The position numbers and the translations under genes were made by a program. The notes below the pieces were generated by a model. The model saw only the letters and a list, made by a program, of their open reading frames with translations, was not told where the DNA came from and did no database searches. A stretch of 31,191 nt of DNA from Agrobacterium fabrum (lineage in GTDB: Bacteria > Pseudomonadota > Alphaproteobacteria > Rhizobiales > Rhizobiaceae), in assembly GCA_003241215.1 (NCBI GenBank), contig QFOL01000013.1:1-31191 (forward strand). The letters are read 5' to 3'. Numbering within the stretch: the stretch's first letter is position 1; each line of letters begins with the position of its first letter. This document shows positions 24,822-31,191 of the stretch, piece after piece.

Positions 24822-25092
24822 CCCTCATCCCCTCGATGATTCAACCTGACGCAGAGATAACATCCCGACACGTCATCGCAACAACTTTAGCGGTTGCAAT
24901 TTAGCGAAAACTTGTCTTCCAGAGAAAAGGTGTGACCATTCCGCAACCTTTTCCGAAGTGTTTCACCGGGAACCCCAACAATGTACCGATGAGAAATCAG
25001 TAGCCCGCGCCGGCCGATGACGACGACATTGGATGGAACGGTTTTGCGACGGGGGAGTTTGTTTTTTGCAAACCATGACAGGAGCAAGAACA
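24822..25092. other. Divergent intergenic region between OPX and PRC-barrel genes
   Basis: This 271-base gap has no gene. It holds the stress-type promoter for the plus-strand gene. Nearer the OPX gene it has a direct repeat of TTTAGCG (24886-24892 and 24900-24906, 14 bp apart) overlapping an inverted repeat GCAAC/GTTGC (24878-24882, 24893-24897), which may be an operator for the OPX gene. I see no clear promoter boxes for OPX. Confidence 0.4.
25035..25060 (+). promoter_or_regulatory. Putative EcfG/RpoE2-type general stress promoter
   Basis: GGAAC (25035-25039), a 17-base spacer and GTTT (25057-25060) match the alphaproteobacterial general-stress sigma consensus (GGAAC, 17-19 bases, TT). Transcription would begin a few bases later, leaving a short leader with AGGAG (25080-25084) before the ATG at 25093. 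PRC-barrel genes are common members of this regulon. No other intergenic GGAAC in the window has a suitably placed partner. Confidence 0.65.
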
Positions 25093-25389
25093 ATGGATCA
25101 CACCAATCACGTACGCCTGGTTGAAACGGAACTGACGCCGTCCGTTCTTGAAGGCGCCACCGTTTATGGTGCGGACGATCACAAGGTCGGCAAGGTCGAC
25201 CATGTCCACGGCGTCGGGGCCGGCAGCACCGCCATCATCGATGTCGGCGGTTTTCTTGGTATCGGCGCAAAGCCGGTCGCAGTACCGCTCAGCGATCTTG
25301 ATTTCATGCGGGATGAGGACGGCGATGTCCACGCGGTCACGTCATGGACCAAGGAACAGCTGAAGGACATGCCCGAGCATCGTCATTAA
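25093..25389 (+). CDS. Small PRC-barrel domain protein
   Basis: This is a 98-residue soluble protein with one PRC-barrel domain, a beta-barrel fold found in RNA-processing factors and stress proteins. The domain covers about residues 15-80: LEGATVYGADDHKVGKVDHV, STAIIDVGGFLGIGAKPVAV and VPLSDLDFMRDEDGDV are typical ('G..V.d..G.kIG.v..v', then 'lgig.k.v.vp.s.l'). The ATG at 25093 has AGGAG 8 bases upstream; the in-frame codon at 25033 would lie in the promoter and is rejected. A stress promoter precedes it and a strong terminator follows, so it is a single-gene unit. The exact function is unknown; protection under stress is inferred. Confidence 0.9.
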   Translation: MDHTNHVRLVETELTPSVLEGATVYGADDHKVGKVDHVHGVGAGSTAIIDVGGFLGIGAKPVAVPLSDLDFMRDEDGDVHAVTSWTKEQLKDMPEHRH

Positions 25390-25407
25390 CAGCATTGTCA
25401 TTCATTA

Positions 25408-25442
25408 AGAAGAACGCCCGGCTGTTTGCCGGGCGTTCTTCT
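25408..25442 (+). terminator. Rho-independent terminator after the PRC-barrel gene
   Basis: A perfect 15-bp stem, AGAAGAACGCCCGGC with GCCGGGCGTTCTTCT, has a 5-base loop TGTTT and is followed by GTTTTC. It begins 19 bases after the stop codon. It may also end the minus-strand sugar operon arriving from the right, since only 45 bases separate it from that operon's last stop. Confidence 0.88.
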
Positions 25443-25486
25443 GTTTTCGGGCAGGCGTTTGCGCGTCAGACTTCCCCCCGCGCACA

Positions 25487-26212
25487 TCAAACGGCGAGGA
25501 AACCGCCATCGACCGGCAATACGGCTCCGGAAATCATGCGGCTGTCATCCGACAGGAGCAGCGCGATGCTCTGAGCCACCTCTTCCGCTTCGGCGAACCG
25601 GTTGAGCGGATGGCGAACCATCATCGGCTGGCTTTTCGCCGGGTCGTTCCATGCTTCCGCAGCCAGTTCGGTAAGGGTGATGGTCGGCGCAACCGCGTTG
25701 ACGCGAATGCCGTGCGAGCCAAGCTCCTTGGCAAGAACGCGGGTCGCCCCTTCCAGCCCGGCCTTGGAGGCCGCGTAGCAGAGGTGATCCTGAAAACCGC
25801 GGTGACCGGCGATGGAGGTGATGTTGACGATGGCGCCGCCGCCGCCCTTCGCAACACGGGCGCGGGCAAATTCCTGACATGTGACCAAAGCCGCGCGCAG
25901 GTTGATGCCGAGAACGGCTTCATAACCCGCATCGCTCATATCCAGCACACTTTCGAGCACGTTGATGCCGGCGCTGTTGATCAGGAAATCGCAGGGGCCC
26001 GCTTCGGCCATGGCGGCGCGGGTGGCGGCGACATCGGCAAGATCGACGCGGATCGAACGGCCGCCGATCTCGCCTTTCAGGCTGTCGAGATCGGACTGGG
26101 TGCGGCTGATTGCCACCACTTCCGCACCGCGCGCGGCCATCAGGCGAGCGCAGGCGCGACCGATGCCTTTGCCTGCGCCGGTGATGATGACGGATTTTCC
26201 GGAAAACTGCAT
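25487..26212 (-). CDS. SDR oxidoreductase, L-xylulose reductase (DCXR)-like
   Basis: This 241-residue short-chain dehydrogenase uses NAD(P). TGAGKGIG (11-18) is the cofactor loop, NSAG is at 79-82, and the catalytic triad is Ser133, Tyr146 and Lys150 (CYAASKAG). ISRTQSDLDSL after the second strand, with Arg rather than Asp, suggests NADPH preference. The stretches VVAISRTQSDLDSL and RVNAVAPTITLTELAAEAW closely resemble animal dicarbonyl/L-xylulose reductase. In this operon it probably interconverts a pentitol and a pentulose (for example xylitol and xylulose), by inference. The ATG at 26212 has GAGG 5 bases upstream. It is the last gene of the minus-strand sugar operon. Confidence 0.88.
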   Translation of the reverse strand: MQFSGKSVIITGAGKGIGRACARLMAARGAEVVAISRTQSDLDSLKGEIGGRSIRVDLADVAATRAAMAEAGPCDFLINSAGINVLESVLDMSDAGYEAVLGINLRAALVTCQEFARARVAKGGGGAIVNITSIAGHRGFQDHLCYAASKAGLEGATRVLAKELGSHGIRVNAVAPTITLTELAAEAWNDPAKSQPMMVRHPLNRFAEAEEVAQSIALLLSDDSRMISGAVLPVDGGFLAV

Positions 26213-26263
26213 GGAAACCTCGTTAATTGCGGCCAGTATGGCCGGACGGTCTAAGTGTCTGGT

Positions 26264-27874
26264 TCAGGAATGGCTGGCGGATCGAATGGCGCGCGCCGCA
26301 TTCTGCAGCGCCAGAAACGCATCGTAACGCGACTGGTGAACCGTCTGAAAAGCGGGATCGGGCGTAGCACAGCTGGCGATCCGCGACATGGCGGGCATGG
26401 CGACCATCAGATCCGGATAGGTTCCGGCGGCAACCGCACCGAGCATGGCAGACCCGAGAAGTACGGGCTCTTCGCACTCGGTCAATTCGACGGGAAGACC
26501 GGTCGCATCCGCCAGCAACTGCCGGGCGAGCGGATGAGCGCCCGCCCCGCCGCTGACGCTGATGGTTTCCACTGGCGCGCCATTGCGGGCCTGCGTCTCG
26601 ATGATCTGGCGAAGCCCGTAACCGAGGCCAAGAAGCCCCGCCACATAAAGCGCGACGAGAGAATCCACGCCCGTCTCCATGCCGTAACCGGCAATGACCG
26701 CGCGGGCATGGGGATCGGCGAAGGGGGCACGGTTACCGAGAAACTCCGGCACCACATGAAAATCCTCGGCGATCTCCGCCGCAGCGGAAGCGGATCCGGC
26801 AAGGCCGAGCGCCCGGTCAGCGAGCCATACCGGCAAGGCTTTGCCTTCCTTGCCGGCAAGCGACTTCGCGTCCGCATACGCCGGATGCAACTGCACGAGA
26901 TAATCGATCGCAGCGCCGGCGGCGGACTGGCCGCCTTCATTGAGCCAGGCGCCGGGAACCATGGCGGAGTAATAGGGGCCCCAGACACCGGGCACGAAGG
27001 CGGGTTCGGCGGTGGTCGTCATGGTGCAGGATGAGGTGCCGAAAACATAACCGAGGCATCGCGACGCATCGCCGCCCGCAGCCACCGTGCCGACGCCGCC
27101 GGCATGGGCGTCGATCAGACCCGCCGCAACCGCGGTGCCCGCAACCAGACCCATGGCTTTTGCAGCGTCTTCCGTCAAACCGTTACCCAGCGCAGTGCCG
27201 GGATGGACGACGCTTTCACCGATGCGGCGAAAACCCTGCTCGGCAAGATCGCCAAGCCCGATGCGGGTGAAATACTCCGTATCCCAACGGTTCTCATGGG
27301 CCAGATAGGTCCATTTGCAGGTCACTGTGCAGGCGGAGCGATCAAGCACGCCCGAAGCCTTCCATGTCAGAAAGTCCGTGAGATCGAAGAAGTGCTCGGC
27401 CCGGGCATAGATGTCCGGCCTGTTTTCGCTGAGCCACAGCAGTTTCGGCGTCTGCATTTCCGGGGAAATACGGCCGCCGACATATTTCAGCACGGCGTGT
27501 TCGCCGGCATTGATGCGCTCCGCCTGTTCGACGGCGCGGTGATCCATCCAGACGATGATATCCCGCTCGGGATGATCGGGTGCGCCAACCGGCAGGGTCT
27601 CATCTTCCGGTCCACGCACCACCAGCGAGCAGGTGGCATCGAAACCGATGCCGGCGACCTCGGCGGGATCGATGCCGGCGCGGGAAACACTTTCCCGGAC
27701 GCTATCGCAAACCGCCTGCCATACTTCGCCGCTCGATTGTTCGGCAATGCCGCCATCCTCGCGATGCATGCCGATCGGGCGTTTGGCGGTGGCGAGAAGC
27801 TTTCCCGCGACATCGAAGACACCGGCCCGCGCCGAGCCGGTCCCGACATCGACGCCAACAAGATAGGAAGCCAT
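26264..27874 (-). CDS. FGGY-family pentulokinase, probable D-ribulokinase
   Basis: This 536-residue carbohydrate kinase is predicted to phosphorylate D-ribulose to D-ribulose 5-phosphate. The N-terminal phosphate loop is GVDVGTGSARAGVFD (7-21). GIGFDATCSLVV (75-86) and WMDHRA (109-114) are hallmarks of the D-ribulokinase branch rather than xylulokinase or glycerol kinase. The catalytic Asp is probably Asp255 in LIDAHAGGVG, and the ATP-binding SVSGGAGAHPLARQLLADA lies in the C-terminal half. The ATG at 27874 has AGGAG 8 bases upstream. It sits directly after ribitol dehydrogenase, so the pair makes a ribitol to D-ribulose to D-ribulose 5-phosphate route. Confidence 0.92.
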   Translation of the reverse strand: MASYLVGVDVGTGSARAGVFDVAGKLLATAKRPIGMHREDGGIAEQSSGEVWQAVCDSVRESVSRAGIDPAEVAGIGFDATCSLVVRGPEDETLPVGAPDHPERDIIVWMDHRAVEQAERINAGEHAVLKYVGGRISPEMQTPKLLWLSENRPDIYARAEHFFDLTDFLTWKASGVLDRSACTVTCKWTYLAHENRWDTEYFTRIGLGDLAEQGFRRIGESVVHPGTALGNGLTEDAAKAMGLVAGTAVAAGLIDAHAGGVGTVAAGGDASRCLGYVFGTSSCTMTTTAEPAFVPGVWGPYYSAMVPGAWLNEGGQSAAGAAIDYLVQLHPAYADAKSLAGKEGKALPVWLADRALGLAGSASAAAEIAEDFHVVPEFLGNRAPFADPHARAVIAGYGMETGVDSLVALYVAGLLGLGYGLRQIIETQARNGAPVETISVSGGAGAHPLARQLLADATGLPVELTECEEPVLLGSAMLGAVAAGTYPDLMVAMPAMSRIASCATPDPAFQTVHQSRYDAFLALQNAARAIRSASHS

Positions 27875-27921
27875 TTGCGATACTCCTCGGAGCGGATCAT
27901 CCGGTGCTTGAACAGATTTTA

Positions 27922-27954
27922 AGCGGCGGGACCGTTTCCGGTCTTTCCGCCGCT
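27922..27954 (-). terminator. Intercistronic hairpin between ribitol dehydrogenase and kinase genes
   Basis: AGCGGCGG/CCGCCGCT and the inner GACCG/CGGTC form a 13-bp stem with a 3-base bulge (TTT) and a TTTC loop, beginning about 11 bases after the dehydrogenase stop on the minus strand. TAAAATC follows. It may partly terminate transcription or stabilise the upstream transporter-dehydrogenase message. Confidence 0.5.
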
Positions 27955-27964
27955 CCAGAGATTT

Positions 27965-28696
27965 TTAAACGCGGTCGAAGTTGGTCGGCAAGACCAGCAT
28001 GTCACGGATGGTAACGGTGCGCTTGCGCGTCAGCATGTAGATGACGGCATCGGCCACTTCACTCGCATCGATGAGGCTGCCGGATTCCTTGGCCTTGCGG
28101 AGATTTTCCTCCGGCCAGTCGGCCAGAAGCGCTGAGACGACCGGGCCGGGAGACACCTGCGCGACGCGCACGCCGTGCGGGATCATCTGGCGGCGCATGC
28201 CCTGCACGAAGCTGGTGATCGCCCACTTCGAACCCGAATAGACCGGCTCCCAGTAGGTCGGGAAATGACCGGCGATCGAGCAGGTGACGACGATATCACC
28301 GGTCTTGCGCTCCGACATATGCGGCACGACGGCATGAACGTTCTTCATGACGGCGTTGACGTTGAGGTTCAGCATCTTGTCGATGGCTTCCGGCGTCGTT
28401 TCGGTGAGATCGCCGCCGATATAGGTGCCGGCATTGCAATAGAGAATGTCGATATGATCGACCTTCCCGAGGATTTCGGGGATCATCGCATTGCAGCTGT
28501 CGGCATCCAGAAGGTTTGTCACCTGCGGAATGGCGCGCTCGCCGAGCCTGGCGGCCAGATCATTCAAGGCTTTCTCGTTCCAGTCGACCATGACCACGGT
28601 AGCGCCCTGTTCCAAGAGTGCTTCCGTTGTGGCAAGCCCGATCCCGGATGCGGCGCCGGTGATGACCGCGATCTTGCCTTGCAGCGATTCAGACAT
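27965..28696 (-). CDS. Ribitol 2-dehydrogenase (SDR family)
   Basis: It oxidises ribitol to D-ribulose with NAD. The 243-residue product has TGAASGIG (13-20), an NAD-selective Asp38 (MVDWN), CNAG (87-90) and catalytic Ser140, Tyr153 and Lys157. Beyond general SDR motifs it closely matches what I know of enteric ribitol dehydrogenase: NAGTYIGGDL, WEPVYSGSKWAI, SPGPVVSALLADWP and the ending TVTIRDMLVLPTNFD. The ATG at 28696 has AGGAG 6 bases upstream. It lies between the permease and pentulokinase genes, which fits a pentitol uptake and catabolism operon. Confidence 0.92.
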   Translation of the reverse strand: MSESLQGKIAVITGAASGIGLATTEALLEQGATVVMVDWNEKALNDLAARLGERAIPQVTNLLDADSCNAMIPEILGKVDHIDILYCNAGTYIGGDLTETTPEAIDKMLNLNVNAVMKNVHAVVPHMSERKTGDIVVTCSIAGHFPTYWEPVYSGSKWAITSFVQGMRRQMIPHGVRVAQVSPGPVVSALLADWPEENLRKAKESGSLIDASEVADAVIYMLTRKRTVTIRDMLVLPTNFDRV

Positions 28697-28735
28697 TTAA
28701 TTCTCCTGCGTTTATGAAGATGTTTCCGGGCCGGC

Positions 28736-29713
28736 TCAGCGCCATTCGCGCCCGATATAGATGGCCAACAGAATGATGCCGCCCTTGATGACATCCTGCA
28801 GATAGGGGTTGATGCCCATCAGATTGAGGCCGTTATTGAGAATGCCGAGCAGCACCGCGCCAATCAGCGTGCCGAGGATGAGGCCCCTGCCGCCGGCAAT
28901 CGCCGTGCCGCCGAGAACGACCGCCGCAATAGCGTCCAGTTCGAAACCGACGCCGGCATTCGGCTGACCGCTCATCAGGCGACCGGTAAGGATGAGGGCG
29001 GCAAGTGCTGCGGTGACACCCGAGATACCATAGACGGCAAGCTTGACGCGCTGCGTCTTCACACCCGAAAGGCGGGCCGCCAGTTCGTTTCCACCGAGCG
29101 CATAGACATGGCGACCGAAAGCCGTGCGCTGCAACAGCACCCAGGCGACCGCATAGATCACCACCATGATGACGACCGGCACCGGAACGACACCGATACG
29201 GCCGACGCCGAACCAGGAAATCCAGCTCGGAATGCCGCTGACCGGATAACCGCCGGAATAGATGAGGCCGAGACCGCGCGCCATGCCCATGGTGGCGAGC
29301 GTAACGATGATGGCCGGCATCTTGCCCCAGGCGACCAGCGCCCCGTTGAAGATGCCGATGCCGAGACCGATGAAGAGGCCGGCAGGCAGGGCAACCGCGG
29401 GCGACAGGCCGGTATTCACCATAAGCCCGGCCGACAGCGTGCCGACAAGCGCCATGACCGCACCGACCGACAGGTCGATGCCGCCGGTAAGGATGACGAA
29501 GGTCATGCCGACGGCGAGGATGCCGACGACGGAAACCTGCCGCAGCACGTTCATGATATTGTTGAGGCTGAAGAAATTGTCGCTCGCAAGCCCCATCAGG
29601 ATCGATACGACGATGAGACCCGCCAGCGGCAGGGCGAGCGGCGAACGCAGCATGGCACTGAAGCTGAAACCGCCCATTTTCGCGGCAGTGCCGGTGTTTG
29701 CATCAAGCGACAT
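28736..29713 (-). CDS. Sugar ABC transporter permease (RbsC-like, CUT2 family)
   Basis: This 325-residue integral membrane permease imports a sugar or sugar alcohol. It has several hydrophobic helices, for example [18 protein letters not shown] near 25-45 and [21 protein letters not shown] near 68-88. The family motifs '[16 protein letters not shown]' and '[20 protein letters not shown]' are present. The ATG at 29713 has GGGAGG 7 bases upstream; an in-frame TTG at 29719 is less likely. It overlaps the end of the ATPase gene by 11 bases. The substrate-binding protein gene is not in the window. The ribitol genes behind it suggest ribitol or another pentitol as substrate (inference). Confidence 0.93.
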   Translation of the reverse strand: MSLDANTGTAAKMGGFSFSAMLRSPLALPLAGLIVVSILMGLASDNFFSLNNIMNVLRQVSVVGILAVGMTFVILTGGIDLSVGAVMALVGTLSAGLMVNTGLSPAVALPAGLFIGLGIGIFNGALVAWGKMPAIIVTLATMGMARGLGLIYSGGYPVSGIPSWISWFGVGRIGVVPVPVVIMVVIYAVAWVLLQRTAFGRHVYALGGNELAARLSGVKTQRVKLAVYGISGVTAALAALILTGRLMSGQPNAGVGFELDAIAAVVLGGTAIAGGRGLILGTLIGAVLLGILNNGLNLMGINPYLQDVIKGGIILLAIYIGREWR

Positions 29714-31191
29714 GTTCAACCCTCCCGGTGGTGGCGTTTGTCATTATTGTTTCTGAATTGATGTCTTCGCCCTCGACCGTGGCGACGATGCCGCCGGAAC
29801 GGAAGACGCAGACCCTGTCGGACATGCCGATCACTTCCGGCAGCTCCGAGGAGATCATGATGATCGAATGGCCCCTGGCGGCGAATTCGCGCATCAGCGA
29901 GTAGATTTCCGCCTTTGCGCCGACATCGATGCCGCGTGTCGGCTCATCGAAGATCAGCACGCGCATGTCATGGTTCAGCCAGCGGGCGATGACGATCTTC
30001 TGCTGGTTGCCGCCGGACAGCGTATCGACGCGGGCAAAGGGCCCCTGCGCCTTGACCTGCACCTGCGCCATGGCCTTCGTCGTATGCTCCAGTTCCTTTT
30101 TGAGATCGAGGAACCAGTGGGCCTTGCGGTATTTGCGATAATTGTTCAGCGAAATATTCTGCAGGATGGAGAAGCTGGTAATCAGCCCCTCCTCCTTGCG
30201 GCTTTCCGGCAGCAGGCCGATGCCGCGCATCAACGCCTCATCCGGGCCGGAAAAGCGCGTGTCCACACCGTCGACCTTGATCTTGCGGCGCGAGGCGGAA
30301 TGCGCGCCGAGCATGGCGAGAACCGTTTCCGTGCGGCCCGAGCCGACAAGCCCGGCAAAGCCGAGGATTTCGCCCTTTCGCAGCGCAAAGCGCGAGACGG
30401 GACCGCCCTTCTTCAATTGCAGCTCTTCGACTTCGATCACCTTTGCGGCGGAAGGATCGAGCTGCGGCTTCGGCGGGAAGCTCGCTTCGATGCGCCGACC
30501 GACCATCATCTCGACCAGACGGTCATTGTCGACCTCCGACGTCAGGCAGGAGCCGATCAGTTCGCCATCGCGCAGAACGGTGATGCGGTCGCAGATCTCG
30601 AATATTTCTTCGAGGTGATGCGAAATGAAGATGATCGCTACGCCCTGACGCCGCAGCTCGCGCATGACCTTGAAGAGATGCTCGGTCTCGGACGGCGTGA
30701 GCGTCGCGGTCGGCTCGTCGAGCACGAGAATGCGGGCATCCAGCGACAGTGCCTTGGCGATTTCGACAAATTGCTGCTGGGCAACCGAAAGGCGATGCAC
30801 CGGCACGTCGAGCGGAACATCCACGGCCAGACGGCTCATGATCTCGGCCGCGCGCTTGCGCATGGCGCCCTTGTTCAAAAGGCGGAGCGGCCCGCGAATC
30901 TCGCGGGCAAGAAACATGTTTTCAACGGCATTGAGATAGGGGATCAGGCTGAATTCCTGAAATACGATGCCGACGCCGGCGGTGATCGCCTCGTCATAAT
31001 TGGCAAAGCGGCGATCCTGCCCGTCGATGCGGATCGTTCCCTCCGAGGGCTGCAAAATGCCGCACAGGATCTTCATCAAAGTCGACTTGCCCGCGCCGTT
31101 TTCGCCCAGAAGCGCATGCACCTCGCCGGCGCGCGCCTCAAGGTCGACGCCGCGCAGGACTTCGATCTTGCCAAAGCTTTTTCTTATTCCA
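29703..31191 (-). CDS. Sugar ABC transporter ATPase (RbsA/XylG-like), start beyond the right edge
   Basis: This is a duplicated ATP-binding subunit of a CUT2 sugar importer. The reading frame stays open to the window edge ([20 protein letters not shown] before [13 protein letters not shown]), so the true start lies outside; the GTG near 31121 is internal. First half: Walker [10 protein letters not shown], signature [15 protein letters not shown], Walker [13 protein letters not shown]. Second half: degenerate Walker [10 protein letters not shown] (normal in this family), signature [15 protein letters not shown], Walker [15 protein letters not shown]. It is the first visible gene of the operon that continues into permease, ribitol dehydrogenase, pentulokinase and a second SDR. 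At least 495 residues are inside the window. Confidence 0.95.
   Translation of the reverse strand, partial: GIRKSFGKIEVLRGVDLEARAGEVHALLGENGAGKSTLMKILCGILQPSEGTIRIDGQDRRFANYDEAITAGVGIVFQEFSLIPYLNAVENMFLAREIRGPLRLLNKGAMRKRAAEIMSRLAVDVPLDVPVHRLSVAQQQFVEIAKALSLDARILVLDEPTATLTPSETEHLFKVMRELRRQGVAIIFISHHLEEIFEICDRITVLRDGELIGSCLTSEVDNDRLVEMMVGRRIEASFPPKPQLDPSAAKVIEVEELQLKKGGPVSRFALRKGEILGFAGLVGSGRTETVLAMLGAHSASRRKIKVDGVDTRFSGPDEALMRGIGLLPESRKEEGLITSFSILQNISLNNYRKYRKAHWFLDLKKELEHTTKAMAQVQVKAQGPFARVDTLSGGNQQKIVIARWLNHDMRVLIFDEPTRGIDVGAKAEIYSLMREFAARGHSIIMISSELPEVIGMSDRVCVFRSGGIVATVEGEDINSETIMTNATTGRVEHVA

Noticed and set aside
23613..24839. 408-codon plus-strand ORF opposite the OPX gene
   Set aside because: The minus frame has a lipobox and Poly_export motifs; the plus frame has none and starts inside ppkA.
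24969..24973. Another GGAAC upstream of the PRC-barrel gene
   Set aside because: No GTT or TT pair occurs at 16-19 bases downstream, so it does not fit the stress-sigma consensus.
24887..25093. 68-codon minus-strand ORF in the OPX/PRC gap
   Set aside because: It crosses the stress promoter and the PRC ribosome site, has no ribosome site of its own and no recognisable feature.
31119..31121. GTG as the start of the sugar ABC ATPase
   Set aside because: The frame stays open to the edge and encodes the expected beta-strands before Walker A, so the gene simply continues outside the window.

Overview
The window is high-GC alphaproteobacterial DNA, almost certainly from Agrobacterium or a close Rhizobiaceae relative. 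It carries the Agrobacterium-type type VI secretion (T6SS) island: two divergent operons (an 'hcp' operon on the minus strand and an 'imp' operon on the plus strand) in the gene order I know from A. tumefaciens. A polysaccharide-export lipoprotein, a stress-type PRC-barrel gene and a pentitol (ribitol) catabolic operon follow.

Region 1 (1-4786, minus strand, read right to left): clpV (tssH), hcp, a Tae4-type amidase immunity gene with signal peptide, the Tae4 amidase effector gene, and the first 191 codons of a vgrG that runs off the left edge. This operon makes the tube, the tip, the sheath-recycling ATPase and one toxin/antidote pair.

Region 2 (4787-5007) is a short AT-rich divergent control region. 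It holds a dyad in the clpV leader and two copies of TTAGACA exactly 21 bp apart.

Region 3 (5008-23673, plus strand): tssA, tssB, two tandem tssC paralogues, tagJ, tssE, tssF, tssG, fha, tssK, tssL (with an OmpA-like domain), tssM, a 14-codon leader ORF, tagF-pppA fusion and ppkA. From tssC2 to tssM the genes mostly overlap or touch. The sheath genes tssB and tssC1 are instead spaced and bounded by stem-loops. The pieces of a phospho-switch are present: kinase PpkA, its TssL Thr14 target, and the FHA reader with Arg30/Ser46. The PP2C part of TagF-PppA looks degenerate.

Region 4 (23653-25442): a 12-bp perfect hairpin ends ppkA. A convergent OPX-type lipoprotein gene follows, then a divergent PRC-barrel gene with a GGAAC-N17-GTT promoter typical of the alphaproteobacterial general stress sigma factor, closed by a textbook terminator.

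Region 5 (25487-31191, minus strand): sugar ABC ATPase (start off the right edge), permease, ribitol 2-dehydrogenase, FGGY pentulokinase and an L-xylulose-reductase-like SDR, i.e. uptake of a pentitol, oxidation to D-ribulose and phosphorylation.

The most unusual items are the translationally coupled mini-ORF before the repressor gene tagF-pppA, the degenerate phosphatase and atypical kinase, the stem-loops confined to structural-protein genes, and a second TssC lacking about 50 N-terminal residues. No tRNA, rRNA, CRISPR array or insertion sequence was seen, and no gene-free stretch exceeds 300 bases.
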